A stretch of DNA of 25,167 nt from DATKEU01 sp036493295 (GTDB taxonomy: Bacteria > Myxococcota_A > Polyangia > Fen-1088): contig DASXQB010000131.1 of NCBI GenBank assembly GCA_036493295.1, positions 1 through 25,167 on the forward strand, given 5' to 3'. The notes under the pieces are model-generated. The model was not told the DNA's origin. It did not search any database and saw only the letters and a list, made by a program, of their open reading frames with translations. This document shows positions 16,777 to 24,991 of the stretch, piece by piece. Made by a program: the position numbers and the translations under genes. The number at the start of each line of letters is the position of its first letter. Within the stretch, counting starts at the first letter, position 1.

Positions 16777-17661
16777 CTAGCTCTTCGGCACCGCCGCCGC
16801 GCCCGTCGCCACCGGCGGCGTCTCCTTCAGCGCGTCGTCGATGGGCGGCAGATCATCCAGGTTCGGCACCAGCGTGATCTCGATACGGCGATTCTTCGCC
16901 TTGTTCACGGCCGTGTCGTTGGCCGCCACCGGTGATTGATCAGCGTAGCCGGCCGCCGACAGACGCTTGGGCTCCATGCCGCTGCCGATCATGAAGTTCA
17001 CCACCTCCACCGCGCGCGCCGTCGACAGATCCCAGTTCGAACGGAACCTGGCCGATTTGATCGGAATGTTGTCGGTGTGGCCGGCGACCTGGAAATTCCG
17101 GTTGGGAATGTCCTTCAGCACAACCGTGACCTGGCGAAGGGCGTCCTGGCCTTCTTTCTTGAGCTCGGTCTTGCCGGGGTCGAACAAGATCTGATCGCCC
17201 AGCCGCACGATCATCCGGTTGTCGCGCAACTCGACCTGCAACTTTCCGGCGTCGGTCAGGCTCTTGAACTGAGCCACCAGCTTGCGGAACTGCGCGGCCC
17301 GCGCTTCGGCCAGCGCCTGCGCCTTGCGCAGCTCTTCCATGCGCTTGCGCGCCTGCTCGAGCTCGCCGCCCATCGTGCCGCGCTCGTTCTCCAGACGCGA
17401 GACGTCCTGGCCCAGCGACTCGAGCTTCTTCGACAGCACCGAGATGCGGGCGTCGCGCGTGTCCGAGTCCTTGGCGTGGTCGTTCTTCTCTCTTTCCAGG
17501 GCGTTTTGCGTCTCGGACAGCTTTTGCTTCTGCTCGTCGCGGTCGCGCAAGGCGGCGTTGTAGACCTCCTTGTCGACGCCGCAAGCGCCGGCGCTGATGC
17601 CGAGAGCCAGCGCCACGGCCGGCAAGAACAAGGTGGGGGAACGGGGGATCCACGTGATCAT
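16777..17661 (-). CDS. OmpA-family peptidoglycan-binding lipoprotein with coiled coil
   Basis: This 294-residue envelope protein probably tethers the outer membrane to peptidoglycan. Residues 8-26 form a hydrophobic signal segment ending AGAC, so C27 may be lipidated; the box is weak because Ala replaces the usual Leu at -3. Residues 30-125 are a charged heptad-like coiled coil (LRDRDEQKQKLSETQNALER onward). The OmpA-like domain spans about 150-265, with VAGHTDNIPI (192-201), the peptidoglycan-contacting Asp/Arg region NWDLSTARAVEVVN (209-222) and KAKNRRIEI (255-263). A Pro/Ala-rich tail ends PKS. AAGGAG lies just upstream of the ATG, which overlaps the preceding gene's stop as ATGA. It resembles MotB-type and Pal-type C-termini, but no transmembrane helix beyond the signal is seen. 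Confidence 0.88.
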   Translation of the reverse strand: MITWIPRSPTLFLPAVALALGISAGACGVDKEVYNAALRDRDEQKQKLSETQNALEREKNDHAKDSDTRDARISVLSKKLESLGQDVSRLENERGTMGGELEQARKRMEELRKAQALAEARAAQFRKLVAQFKSLTDAGKLQVELRDNRMIVRLGDQILFDPGKTELKKEGQDALRQVTVVLKDIPNRNFQVAGHTDNIPIKSARFRSNWDLSTARAVEVVNFMIGSGMEPKRLSAAGYADQSPVAANDTAVNKAKNRRIEITLVPNLDDLPPIDDALKETPPVATGAAAVPKS

Positions 17662-17954
17662 TTCGCTGCTCCTTTTCCGCTGGTCCGGGTCATGTTGCGG
17701 GCGGCGCCGGCGCCGTAGACGCGATCCAGGATGGCGTCCAGCTGGCGGGCGGCGATGGGGTTTCCGCCGTCTTCAAAATCCCAGCCGAGCTGCGCGTTCA
17801 ATCGCGCCCGCACGGCGTCGCGCCCGTGTCCCAGGCGATGCAAGAGACCAGCGCGGTCTTCCAGCTCGCTGAGGTACATCGCCTCGCGCTTGGCCTTCAG
17901 CGTGCGGGCGTGCTCCGGGTTGCGCTTGGGTTCCATCCAATCGAATGCCGGCAT
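17658..17954 (-). CDS. Small hypothetical protein, 98 residues, in the mazG-ompA operon
   Basis: I do not recognise a named family. The product is charged and mostly helical in appearance, with no signal peptide. The middle (KREAMYLSELEDRAGLLHRL) reads like an amphipathic helix, followed by GRDAVRARLNAQLGWDFED and an Ala/Arg-rich end. It looks like a real gene for three reasons: its stop overlaps the OmpA-type start as ATGA; codon bias matches its neighbours; and TACAGT stands exactly 6 bases before its ATG. Its position between mazG and an envelope lipoprotein gives no clear role. It could be a small regulator or an assembly partner, but that is only a guess. Confidence 0.7.
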   Translation of the reverse strand: MPAFDWMEPKRNPEHARTLKAKREAMYLSELEDRAGLLHRLGHGRDAVRARLNAQLGWDFEDGGNPIAARQLDAILDRVYGAGAARNMTRTSGKGAAK

Positions 17955-17960
17955 GGCGGC

Positions 17961-17966
17961 ACTGTA
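17961..17966 (-). promoter_or_regulatory. Candidate leaderless -10 hexamer (TACAGT) of the 98-residue gene
   Basis: Read on the minus strand, GATACAGT is followed by six bases and then the ATG whose first base is 17954. This is the same hexamer and spacing as at the dehydrogenase gene on the other strand. It lies in the 40-base gap after mazG, so the small gene and the OmpA-type gene could have their own start in addition to mazG readthrough. Confidence 0.45.
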
Positions 17967-17994
17967 TCTCTGTTCGTCGCGGGCGGCTGCTATT

Positions 17995-18852
17995 TCAACC
18001 CGATAACTTCGGCGATTGCAGGGCCAGCTTGGCGGCGTCCCACAGACGGTCTTGTTCCTCCGCGGAGGCGTCGGCGACCGCGCGGCCCTGTGCGGCCAGC
18101 GCTTTTTCGATGTGCCCGAAACGAGCGGCGAAGCGATCGGTCGCCGCGCGCAGCGCCGATTCAGCGTCGATGTTCAGCTTGCGGGACAAGTTGGCGACGG
18201 CCAAGAGCACGTCACCCAGCTCGTGCTCCATAGCGGCGCGATCGCCGGCCCGCCACGCTTCGTCCAGCTCGCTCAGCTCTTCGTCGATCTTGGCGCGCGG
18301 TCCGGCGGCGTCGGGCCAGTCGAAACCGACCGCGCCGGCTTTTTCGGCGGCCCGCGTGGCGCGCAACAACGCCGGGGCGCTGCGCGGAATGCCGTCCAGG
18401 GCGCCGTGCTTTCCTTTCTCGGCTTTTTCGGCGGCCTTCAGCTTGGCCCAGTTCGCCAGCACATCGTCGGCGTTTTTGGCGACCACTTCGCCGAAGACGT
18501 GCGGGTGGCGGCGCACCAGCTTGGTGACGATGCCGCGGGCGACGTCGTCGATTCCGAAGGCGCCCTCGGCGTGGCGCAGCTCTGATTGGAAGACGATCTG
18601 CAGCAGCAGATCGCCCAGCTCTTCGCCGTGATCGGCGACGTTGCCCGAGGCGATGGCGTCGACCACCTCGTAGGTCTCTTCGACCAGGTACGGGACCAGC
18701 GTGGCCAGCGTCTGTTCGCGATCCCAGGGGCAGCCGCCGGGGGCCAGCAGTCGTTGCATCAGGCCGACCAGCTTGCTCACCTCGGCGCCGGTTTGCTTGC
18801 CGGGCAGCGGCGTCAAGTCGGGCAGGGGATTTGTCGTCGGTGGCGTGGACAC
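17995..18852 (-). CDS. mazG: Nucleoside triphosphate pyrophosphohydrolase MazG
   Basis: MazG hydrolyses (d)NTPs to NMPs and pyrophosphate, cleaning nucleotide pools and, in E. coli, lowering ppGpp. The 285-residue product has the usual two tandem helical domains. Domain 1 starts LVGLMQRLLAPGGCPWDREQT (29-48), followed by the metal-binding EETYEVVDAI (58-67) and EELGDLLLQIVF (77-88). Domain 2 has VGFDWPDA, EELSELDEAW (191-200) and ELGDVLLAVANLSRKL (211-226). Both acidic quartets are intact. The start is GTG at 18850-18852 with no Shine-Dalgarno; TAGACT lies 6 bases upstream. It is transcribed divergently from phoH, 62 bases away. Confidence 0.94.
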   Translation of the reverse strand: MSTPPTTNPLPDLTPLPGKQTGAEVSKLVGLMQRLLAPGGCPWDREQTLATLVPYLVEETYEVVDAIASGNVADHGEELGDLLLQIVFQSELRHAEGAFGIDDVARGIVTKLVRRHPHVFGEVVAKNADDVLANWAKLKAAEKAEKGKHGALDGIPRSAPALLRATRAAEKAGAVGFDWPDAAGPRAKIDEELSELDEAWRAGDRAAMEHELGDVLLAVANLSRKLNIDAESALRAATDRFAARFGHIEKALAAQGRAVADASAEEQDRLWDAAKLALQSPKLSG

Positions 18853-18858
18853 GGCGGG

Positions 18859-18864
18859 AGTCTA
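18859..18864 (-). promoter_or_regulatory. Candidate leaderless -10 hexamer (TAGACT) of mazG
   Basis: On the minus strand TAGACT is followed by CCCGCC and then the mazG GTG, so the hexamer ends 6 bases before the start codon. GTG stands directly in front of the hexamer, one base off the standard extended -10 spacing. No ribosome site is visible. Confidence 0.42.
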
Positions 18865-18868
18865 CACG

Positions 18869-18897
18869 TTGAACCAGCCCGCCTCGCGTGCTATCCA
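18869..18897 (+). promoter_or_regulatory. Probable phoH promoter (TTGAAC-17-TATCCA, extended -10)
   Basis: TTGAAC (18869-18874) and TATCCA (18892-18897) are separated by exactly 17 bases, with TGC directly before the -10. Transcription would begin near 18904. A GTG at 18888 in the phoH frame would then lie upstream of the transcript, which favours the TTG at 18915 as the phoH start. It shares the mazG-phoH divergent gap. Confidence 0.5.
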
Positions 18898-18914
18898 CAA
18901 CGGGAGCCGCGCAT

Positions 18915-19997
18915 TTGAGCAGCAATCGAGCTACGCCTGCGACCTCTGCCACGTCCGCCACACCGGCTAATCCAGTGAGCGGTGGCGCCGCGTCCGATAC
19001 CACCGCCGCTCCCGGGCCGCGCCCGATCACCGAACGGCTGGTGCTGGACGACAACCGGGTGGCCCTGGCCCTATACGGCGAGCGCAACGCCAACCTGAAA
19101 ATCGTCGAGCGCCACACCGGCGGCCAGCTTCACGCCCGCGGCAACGAGCTGACCATCGTCGGCCTCCCTGACGACGTCGCCATCGCGCGCCGTTTGATCG
19201 AACAGCTTTACAGCATGGCGCGCGGCGGATCACCGATCAGCCCCGAAGACATCGGGCGCGCCGCCATTGCCTTGCGCGCCGACCGCGGCGTGGATCTGCG
19301 CGAGGTCTTCAGCGACACCATCTTGGTGGCCGGCCGTGCCCGGCCGATCGCTCCCAAGGGCCTGGCGCAAAAACGGTACGTCGACGCCATCCGCGACTTT
19401 GACATCGTCTTTGGCATCGGCCCCGCCGGCACCGGCAAGACGTATCTGGCCATGGCGCTGGCCATCCGCGCCCTGATGGAAAAACAGGTCAAGCGCATCA
19501 TCCTCACCCGCCCGGCGGTCGAGGCGGGCGAGCGCCTGGGTTTTCTTCCCGGCAGCATGGAAGAAAAAATCTCGCCCTATTTACGACCGCTTTACGACGC
19601 CCTTCACGACATGATGGACTTCGAAAAAGCCGATCAACTGCTGGCCCGGGGCCTGATCGAAGTGGCGCCCATCGCTTTCATGCGCGGTCGCACGTTGAAC
19701 GACGCCTTCGTCATCCTGGACGAAGCGCAGAACACCACCAGCGAACAGATGAAGATGTTCCTGACCCGTCTTGGTTTTGAATCGAAGGCGGTGATCACCG
19801 GCGACGTCACGCAGATCGATCTGCCCGACAACCGCCGCTCCGGCCTGACCGAGGCCGAGACGCTGCTGTCGGGCATCGAAGGGATCGCCTTTCGTTATTT
19901 CACCGAGGTGGACGTGGTGCGCCACCCGCTGGTGCAGAAGATCATCAAGGCCTATGACCGCCAGCCCGCCGACCGGCCGCCCGGCGAGCGCCGCTGA
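18915..19997 (+). CDS. phoH: PhoH-family ATPase
   Basis: PhoH-like proteins are cytoplasmic ATPases of the P-loop helicase-like class, often linked to ybeY and RNA metabolism. From TTG 18915 the protein has 360 residues. A Ser/Thr/Ala-rich leader (1-35) is followed by a KH-like segment (LALYGERNANLKIVERHTGG, 51-70). The ATPase core has Walker A GPAGTGKT (169-176) and ILTRPAVEAGERLGFLPG (196-213). Walker B is FVILDEAQN (265-273), followed by MKMFLTRLGF and ITGDVTQIDLP. TTG 18915 was chosen because GGGAG lies at 18902-18906 and the likely promoter lies downstream of the alternative GTG 18888; the 5' end is uncertain by up to 9 codons. ybeY lies one gene downstream, with an HD-GYP gene inserted between. 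Confidence 0.93.
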   Translation: MSSNRATPATSATSATPANPVSGGAASDTTAAPGPRPITERLVLDDNRVALALYGERNANLKIVERHTGGQLHARGNELTIVGLPDDVAIARRLIEQLYSMARGGSPISPEDIGRAAIALRADRGVDLREVFSDTILVAGRARPIAPKGLAQKRYVDAIRDFDIVFGIGPAGTGKTYLAMALAIRALMEKQVKRIILTRPAVEAGERLGFLPGSMEEKISPYLRPLYDALHDMMDFEKADQLLARGLIEVAPIAFMRGRTLNDAFVILDEAQNTTSEQMKMFLTRLGFESKAVITGDVTQIDLPDNRRSGLTEAETLLSGIEGIAFRYFTEVDVVRHPLVQKIIKAYDRQPADRPPGERR

Positions 19998-20023
19998 ACA
20001 CCTCAGCCGCCCGTCCGGATCCT

Positions 20024-20032
20024 TGATACTCT
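20024..20032 (+). promoter_or_regulatory. Candidate leaderless extended -10 element of the HD-GYP gene
   Basis: TGATACTCT (TG, one base, TACTCT) ends 6 bases before the GTG at 20039, in the 41-base gap after phoH. The hexamer keeps the first T, the second A and the last T of the -10 consensus. No ribosome site precedes the GTG. Confidence 0.42.
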
Positions 20033-20038
20033 CAGCGC

Positions 20039-21637
<1,599 letters not shown>

Positions 21638-21639
21638 CC

Positions 21640-22098
21640 GTGGCGGTGACGACGTTGGTGCGCGGCCGGGCGGCGGCCACGCTGAAGCCCGACGATCGCC
21701 GGGCGGCGACCGCGCGCCTGCGGCTGGCCTTGCGGGCGCTGCAGCGGCGCGGGGTCACCGTGACGCTGGTTTTCACCGACGACCAGGAGATCCGCACCTT
21801 GAACCGTACCTACCGCAAGCACGACCGCGCGACCGACGTGCTGAGCTTTCATCTGCAGCAACTGCAAGGCGAGGACGATCCGGCGGCAGCGGCGCGCGGT
21901 TTCAATCTGGGCGACATCGTCATCTCGGTCGAGACAGCGCGCCGGCGATTTCCCGGCCGCAAGCTTGGCCGCGAGCTGGAACGCCTGGCCGTGCACGGAC
22001 TGTGTCACCTGTTCGGCCACGACCATCACCGACCGGCCCAGGCCCGGGTGATGTTCGCCCTGCAAAACAAGCTGCTGCGACTGCCGCAAGGGGGCTAG
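21640..22098 (+). CDS. ybeY: Endoribonuclease YbeY (16S rRNA maturation)
   Basis: YbeY is a zinc-dependent RNase involved in 16S rRNA 3' end processing and ribosome quality control. The 152-residue protein shows LVFTDDQEIRTLNRTYRKHDRATDVLSF in the expected place, then NLGDIVISVETARRR. The metal-binding HGLCHLFGHDH fits HGxxHxxGxDH with all three His. RVMFALQNKLL follows, where the family has the M..xE..iL helix. GTG 21640 lies 2 bases after the HD-GYP stop, so expression is probably coupled. The phoH-ybeY neighbourhood is widely conserved; only the intervening gene is unusual. Confidence 0.93.
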   Translation: MAVTTLVRGRAAATLKPDDRRAATARLRLALRALQRRGVTVTLVFTDDQEIRTLNRTYRKHDRATDVLSFHLQQLQGEDDPAAAARGFNLGDIVISVETARRRFPGRKLGRELERLAVHGLCHLFGHDHHRPAQARVMFALQNKLLRLPQGG

Positions 22099-22134
22099 CG
22101 GGCTAGCCGCAGAACAGGAGTGCGGTCCCGCTCG

Positions 22135-22143
22135 TGTTAACGT
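22135..22143 (+). promoter_or_regulatory. Possible extended -10 element of the glycosyltransferase gene
   Basis: TGTTAACGT (TG, one base, TAACGT) lies in the 60-base gap after ybeY and ends 15 bases before the ATG at 22159. It would give a very short leader of about 9 bases. The call rests on motif match only. The preceding bases contain a short direct duplication of GGCTAGC. Confidence 0.3.
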
Positions 22144-22158
22144 GTTCGTGCCCGCGCC

Positions 22159-23835
22159 ATGAAGAAGACCTTCGCGATGCTCTCGGTGCCGGGGACGTTC
22201 GCCAGCGCGGCGGCGACGCCGCCGGCAGGGCGGTTGGTGGCGAACACCGAATTCTTGAAGGCGCTGGTTCGCCACGGCAGCTTCGATCGCTTCTGTTTTT
22301 TCATCGGCGAAAACGGTGATCGCGACGAGATCGATCGCCTGGCCGTTCTCTGCGGCCTGACTGCGAGCGCGGGCGGCGACCGCCTGCTGGTCCGCCACTT
22401 GCTGGATCTGCCGCGCTCGTTCGGTGACGGCGACGTCAGCGTGGTCCACCATGCTTCGCACGTCGAACGGTTTTTGGATCTGGTCTGGTTGCGCGATCGC
22501 TTCGCCTCGCCGAACCATCCGGCGATCCCGGTGACCGGCCAGATTCATTCGCTCAGCTATCCCGACCTGATGAAGGATTACCTGCGCGCGCTGTTGCATC
22601 CGCCCGGGCCGCACGACGCGATCTTCTGTTCCAGCGTGGCTGGGCACCTGGTGTTGCAGCGATCGCTCGACGATGCGCGAGCGGCGTTGCAACGGCTCGG
22701 TGCCACGCCGCCCGCCGCTGCCTTCGCGACGCCGCTGGTGCCGCTGGGCGTGGACGTCGAGCGCATGCGCAGCGGCGATCGTGCTGCCACCCGCGCGCGT
22801 CTGCGCATCGCCGCCGACGAGATCGTCATCTTGTGTCTCGGCCGCTTCAGCGAGTACGACAAGATGGATCTGTTTCCGCTGCTGCATATCTTTCAAGGCG
22901 TGGTCGCCCAGCGTCCGCCCGGCGCGCCGCCTGTGCGTTTGCTGCTGGCGGGCGCGCGCCAAGGCACCCAGACGCCAAAGATGGTCGAGCTGTGGGCGCA
23001 GGCGCTGGGCCTGTCCGCCGCCGTCACGCTGCACGTCGATTTTCCCGAGGCGGAGAAACCCGACCTGCTGGCGGCGTCGGACGTCTTCGTCTCGCCCTGC
23101 GACAACGTGCAAGAGACCTTCGGCCTGTCGGTGATCGAGGCGATGGCCGCCGGACTGCCGGCGGTGGTCTCTGATTTTGACGGCTACAAAGACACCGTTT
23201 CGCCCGACGCTGGCGTGCGCGTCCCGACGCGCCTGAACACCAATCTTGATCGCCTGTCGGATCTGGGACCGATCCTGTACGCGCGTCCGCTGCACCTGCT
23301 GCTCGGTCAGTCGGTCGAGGTGGATCTGGCGGCGTTCACCCAAGCCTTGGGCACGCTGTGCGCCGACGACGACCGGCGGGCGCGCCTGGGCGCCGGGGCG
23401 GCGGCGCGGGCGCGCCGGCTTTACGATTGGAAACCGGTGGTGCGCGAATATGAAACCGTGTGGAATGCGCTTGGCGCCGCGCCGTTCGTCCCGCGCGCCG
23501 AGACGCCACCGCATCACCCGGCCGGCCTGCGCTTTGGTTCGGTGTTCGCCCATTACCCGACGGAGACCATTGACGACAGTCGGGTGGTCAGCCGGACGAA
23601 GCTCAGCCGCGTGCTGTGTGGAACCGAGAACGGTTATTTCGTTTATCCAGAATTGCGCCACGTGTTCGCCGGCAGCGACGTTCTGGTCGCGCTGGCCGCC
23701 GCGGAATCCCCGACGCCGCTTGACCAGGTGATCGCCGCTGTCTCCGGCAACTGGCCGGCGGGCGAGGGCTGGCGGGCAAAGGCTCTGGTGACCTGGCTGC
23801 TCAAGCACGGCCTCTTGGCCACCGCCGCGCTCTGA
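22159..23835 (+). CDS. GT4-family glycosyltransferase with a C-terminal extension
   Basis: This 558-residue GT-B retaining glycosyltransferase transfers sugar from a nucleotide sugar to an unknown acceptor. The N-terminal Rossmann-like half spans about 1-200 (ending VPLGVDVERM, 194-203). The donor-binding half has ILCLGRFSEYDKMD (224-237), LLLAGARQG and the signature EX7E with E319 and E327 in NVQETFGLSVIEAMAAGLP. VVSDFDGYKDTV follows. After the normal family end (about 440) come some 115 more residues. Their last part (TPLDQVIAAVSGNWPAGEGW ... ALVTWLLKHGLLA) looks like a winged-helix or PqqD-like fold, an uncertain reading. No signal peptide or membrane helix is evident. The gene stands alone between ybeY and the zincin gene, so no surface-polysaccharide cluster supports a named product. 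Confidence 0.85.
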   Translation: MKKTFAMLSVPGTFASAAATPPAGRLVANTEFLKALVRHGSFDRFCFFIGENGDRDEIDRLAVLCGLTASAGGDRLLVRHLLDLPRSFGDGDVSVVHHASHVERFLDLVWLRDRFASPNHPAIPVTGQIHSLSYPDLMKDYLRALLHPPGPHDAIFCSSVAGHLVLQRSLDDARAALQRLGATPPAAAFATPLVPLGVDVERMRSGDRAATRARLRIAADEIVILCLGRFSEYDKMDLFPLLHIFQGVVAQRPPGAPPVRLLLAGARQGTQTPKMVELWAQALGLSAAVTLHVDFPEAEKPDLLAASDVFVSPCDNVQETFGLSVIEAMAAGLPAVVSDFDGYKDTVSPDAGVRVPTRLNTNLDRLSDLGPILYARPLHLLLGQSVEVDLAAFTQALGTLCADDDRRARLGAGAAARARRLYDWKPVVREYETVWNALGAAPFVPRAETPPHHPAGLRFGSVFAHYPTETIDDSRVVSRTKLSRVLCGTENGYFVYPELRHVFAGSDVLVALAAAESPTPLDQVIAAVSGNWPAGEGWRAKALVTWLLKHGLLATAAL

Positions 23836-23884
23836 TCGGCGATCAATCGTTTCAGGAATCCGCCCTCAGGAGATCCACTGGGGC

Positions 23885-23913
23885 CGAGCCTGGTGCTTTT
23901 GTCCCCAGGCTCG
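23885..23913. terminator. 9-bp perfect hairpin after the glycosyltransferase gene
   Basis: CGAGCCTGG (23885-23893) pairs perfectly with CCAGGCTCG (23905-23913) around an 11-base loop. It stands 50 bases after the glycosyltransferase stop and just before the candidate -10 of the next gene. No T-run follows (TGTTAGGG), so it is either a Rho-assisted or weak terminator, or an operator-like palindrome overlapping the next promoter. Confidence 0.45.
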
Positions 23914-23922
23914 TGTTAGGGT
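23914..23922 (+). promoter_or_regulatory. Possible extended -10 element of the secreted protein gene
   Basis: TGTTAGGGT (TG, one base, TAGGGT) abuts the hairpin at 23885-23913. It ends 7 bases before an in-frame TTG (23930) and 22 bases before the ATG (23945). If this is the promoter, the transcript begins on or next to the TTG. Confidence 0.35.
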
Positions 23923-23944
23923 TCGGTCGTTGCCCTTGGGCCCC

Positions 23945-24847
23945 ATGTTGCGCGCTTTTTTGCGGTCCTTGGTGGCCATAGCTCTGACTGCGGCCCCGGC
24001 CATTGCCGGCAGCAGCCATGAGCCCGGCCCCAGCGCCAGTCCCAGTCCCGGTCTGACCGCTGGGCCGTCGGTCGTCTACATCTGGTATGCCGACGGCAGC
24101 CCGGCCCCGTCCGAAAGCGCCTGCGCCGGCAAGCTGCCGCCCGCCTATTCGTGCACTTTCGGCACCGACATCGACGACTGCAAACACCAGGTGCAGGCGT
24201 ACCTGAACGACTGGTATGCCGATCTGAACGTCGTCTTCACCTATAACAAACCGACCAGCGGACAATTCTTCACGGTGATCGTCACCGCCTTGGGCGGCGA
24301 CTGGTGCAACCCCGGTTACGACCAGCGCGTGGGCGGCGTGGCGCCGATTTCCTGCGAACACATTCTTGAAGACGGCACCTGCTACGCGTTCCAGTGCGGC
24401 CACGACGCGAAGACGTGCGCCACCATCATCGCCCAGGAACAGGCCCACCTTGTCGGCCTGGAACACACCAACAGTCCGACCGATGCGATGTACGTCTACG
24501 TCTCGTCCACCAGTGATGGATTCGAAGACAAAGAGAACCCGGTGGCGAACAGCGTTTGTAACCGGATCACCCAGAACTCGTTTCAGGCCATGCGCGATCG
24601 GCTGGGCTTGTGGCCGGGCGGCGGCAAGCCGGATCCGTTCCTCGACACCGTCAAAGGAACGCTGCCGGCGGTGGCCGTCTATCCGGGCGAGCTGCAGGGA
24701 TCGGCGTACGGCTGCGCGATCGCCGGCGGCGACAGCGCCAGGATCAACCACGGGTCGGTCGCGCGCGCGCGGTTTCTGGTGGTGGCGATCGTCGTGCTGG
24801 CGCTGCGGCGCGGACGCCGGCGCGATCGTCGTTCCAGCGGTCGATGA
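23945..24847 (+). CDS. Secreted zincin-like protein with degenerate HExxH and MYXO-CTERM-like tail
   Basis: This is a 300-residue exported protein. A signal peptide (MLRAFLRSLVAIALTAAPAIA, cleavage near 21/22) is followed by a Pro/Ser linker (28-40). The body has about ten Cys, suggesting disulfides in the envelope. IIAQEQAHLVGLEHTNSPTDAM (161-182) matches the metzincin/matrixin pattern HExxHxxGxxH with a Met-turn-like DAM, but the first His is Gln (Q164). E165, H168, G171 and H174 remain. Peptidase activity is therefore doubtful. The end (GCAIAGG ... FLVVAIVVLALRRGRRRDRR, 256-296) has a Gly-Cys, one hydrophobic helix and an Arg cluster, like the MYXO-CTERM sorting signals of myxobacteria, though the Gly-Cys-to-helix gap is longer than usual. 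ATG 23945 fits the signal peptide best; TTG 23930 is possible. Function unknown. Confidence 0.8.
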   Translation: MLRAFLRSLVAIALTAAPAIAGSSHEPGPSASPSPGLTAGPSVVYIWYADGSPAPSESACAGKLPPAYSCTFGTDIDDCKHQVQAYLNDWYADLNVVFTYNKPTSGQFFTVIVTALGGDWCNPGYDQRVGGVAPISCEHILEDGTCYAFQCGHDAKTCATIIAQEQAHLVGLEHTNSPTDAMYVYVSSTSDGFEDKENPVANSVCNRITQNSFQAMRDRLGLWPGGGKPDPFLDTVKGTLPAVAVYPGELQGSAYGCAIAGGDSARINHGSVARARFLVVAIVVLALRRGRRRDRRSSGR

Positions 24848-24947
24848 TCCCGCGCGCTCGCTGACGTTTGGATCCGGTGTCCCACCTCTCGGCACCTCAC
24901 GCGACGTTGCTCGCTCGGACGATTCGAAACGCGCGACAACACAGGTC

Positions 24948-24977
24948 TTGACGCCACACCAAAGCTGCGCCTATATG
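24948..24977 (+). promoter_or_regulatory. Probable promoter of the cytochrome gene (TTGACG-18-TATATG)
   Basis: TTGACG (24948-24953) and TATATG (24972-24977) are separated by 18 bases and lie directly ahead of the cytochrome gene. The start would be near 24984, only about 8 bases before the ATG at 24992, so the leader would be almost absent. The rest of the 144-base gap after the zincin gene shows no other feature. Confidence 0.5.
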
Positions 24978-24991
24978 CTGCGCCAACGAGG

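Larger units (their letters stand above)
16340..16780. repeat. 441-bp nested palindromic (MITE/BIME-like) intergenic element
   Basis: The gap between the convergent dehydrogenase and OmpA-type genes is a large imperfect inverted repeat. The outer arms pair 16343-16428 with 16693-16780. Their inner 29 bases (16400-16428 against 16693-16721) are perfect; the rest aligns with scattered mismatches and one-base gaps. A second perfect inverted pair of 23 bases lies inside (16456-16478 against 16641-16663). The order is A-B'-B-A', four copies of a motif with core GGGTGATGCCGCG. GTCCTAG occurs at both ends (16340-16346, 16774-16780) and might be a target duplication. The right end includes the stop codon of the OmpA-type gene. 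There is no transposase and no credible gene inside. A non-autonomous mobile element, a REP/BIME-type repeat or a bidirectional terminator would all fit. Confidence 0.8.

Noticed and set aside
18888..18914. GTG 18888 as the phoH start.
   Set aside because: It lies between the -35 and -10 of the likely promoter and has no ribosome site. TTG 18915 has GGGAG at a normal distance. It is not fully excluded.
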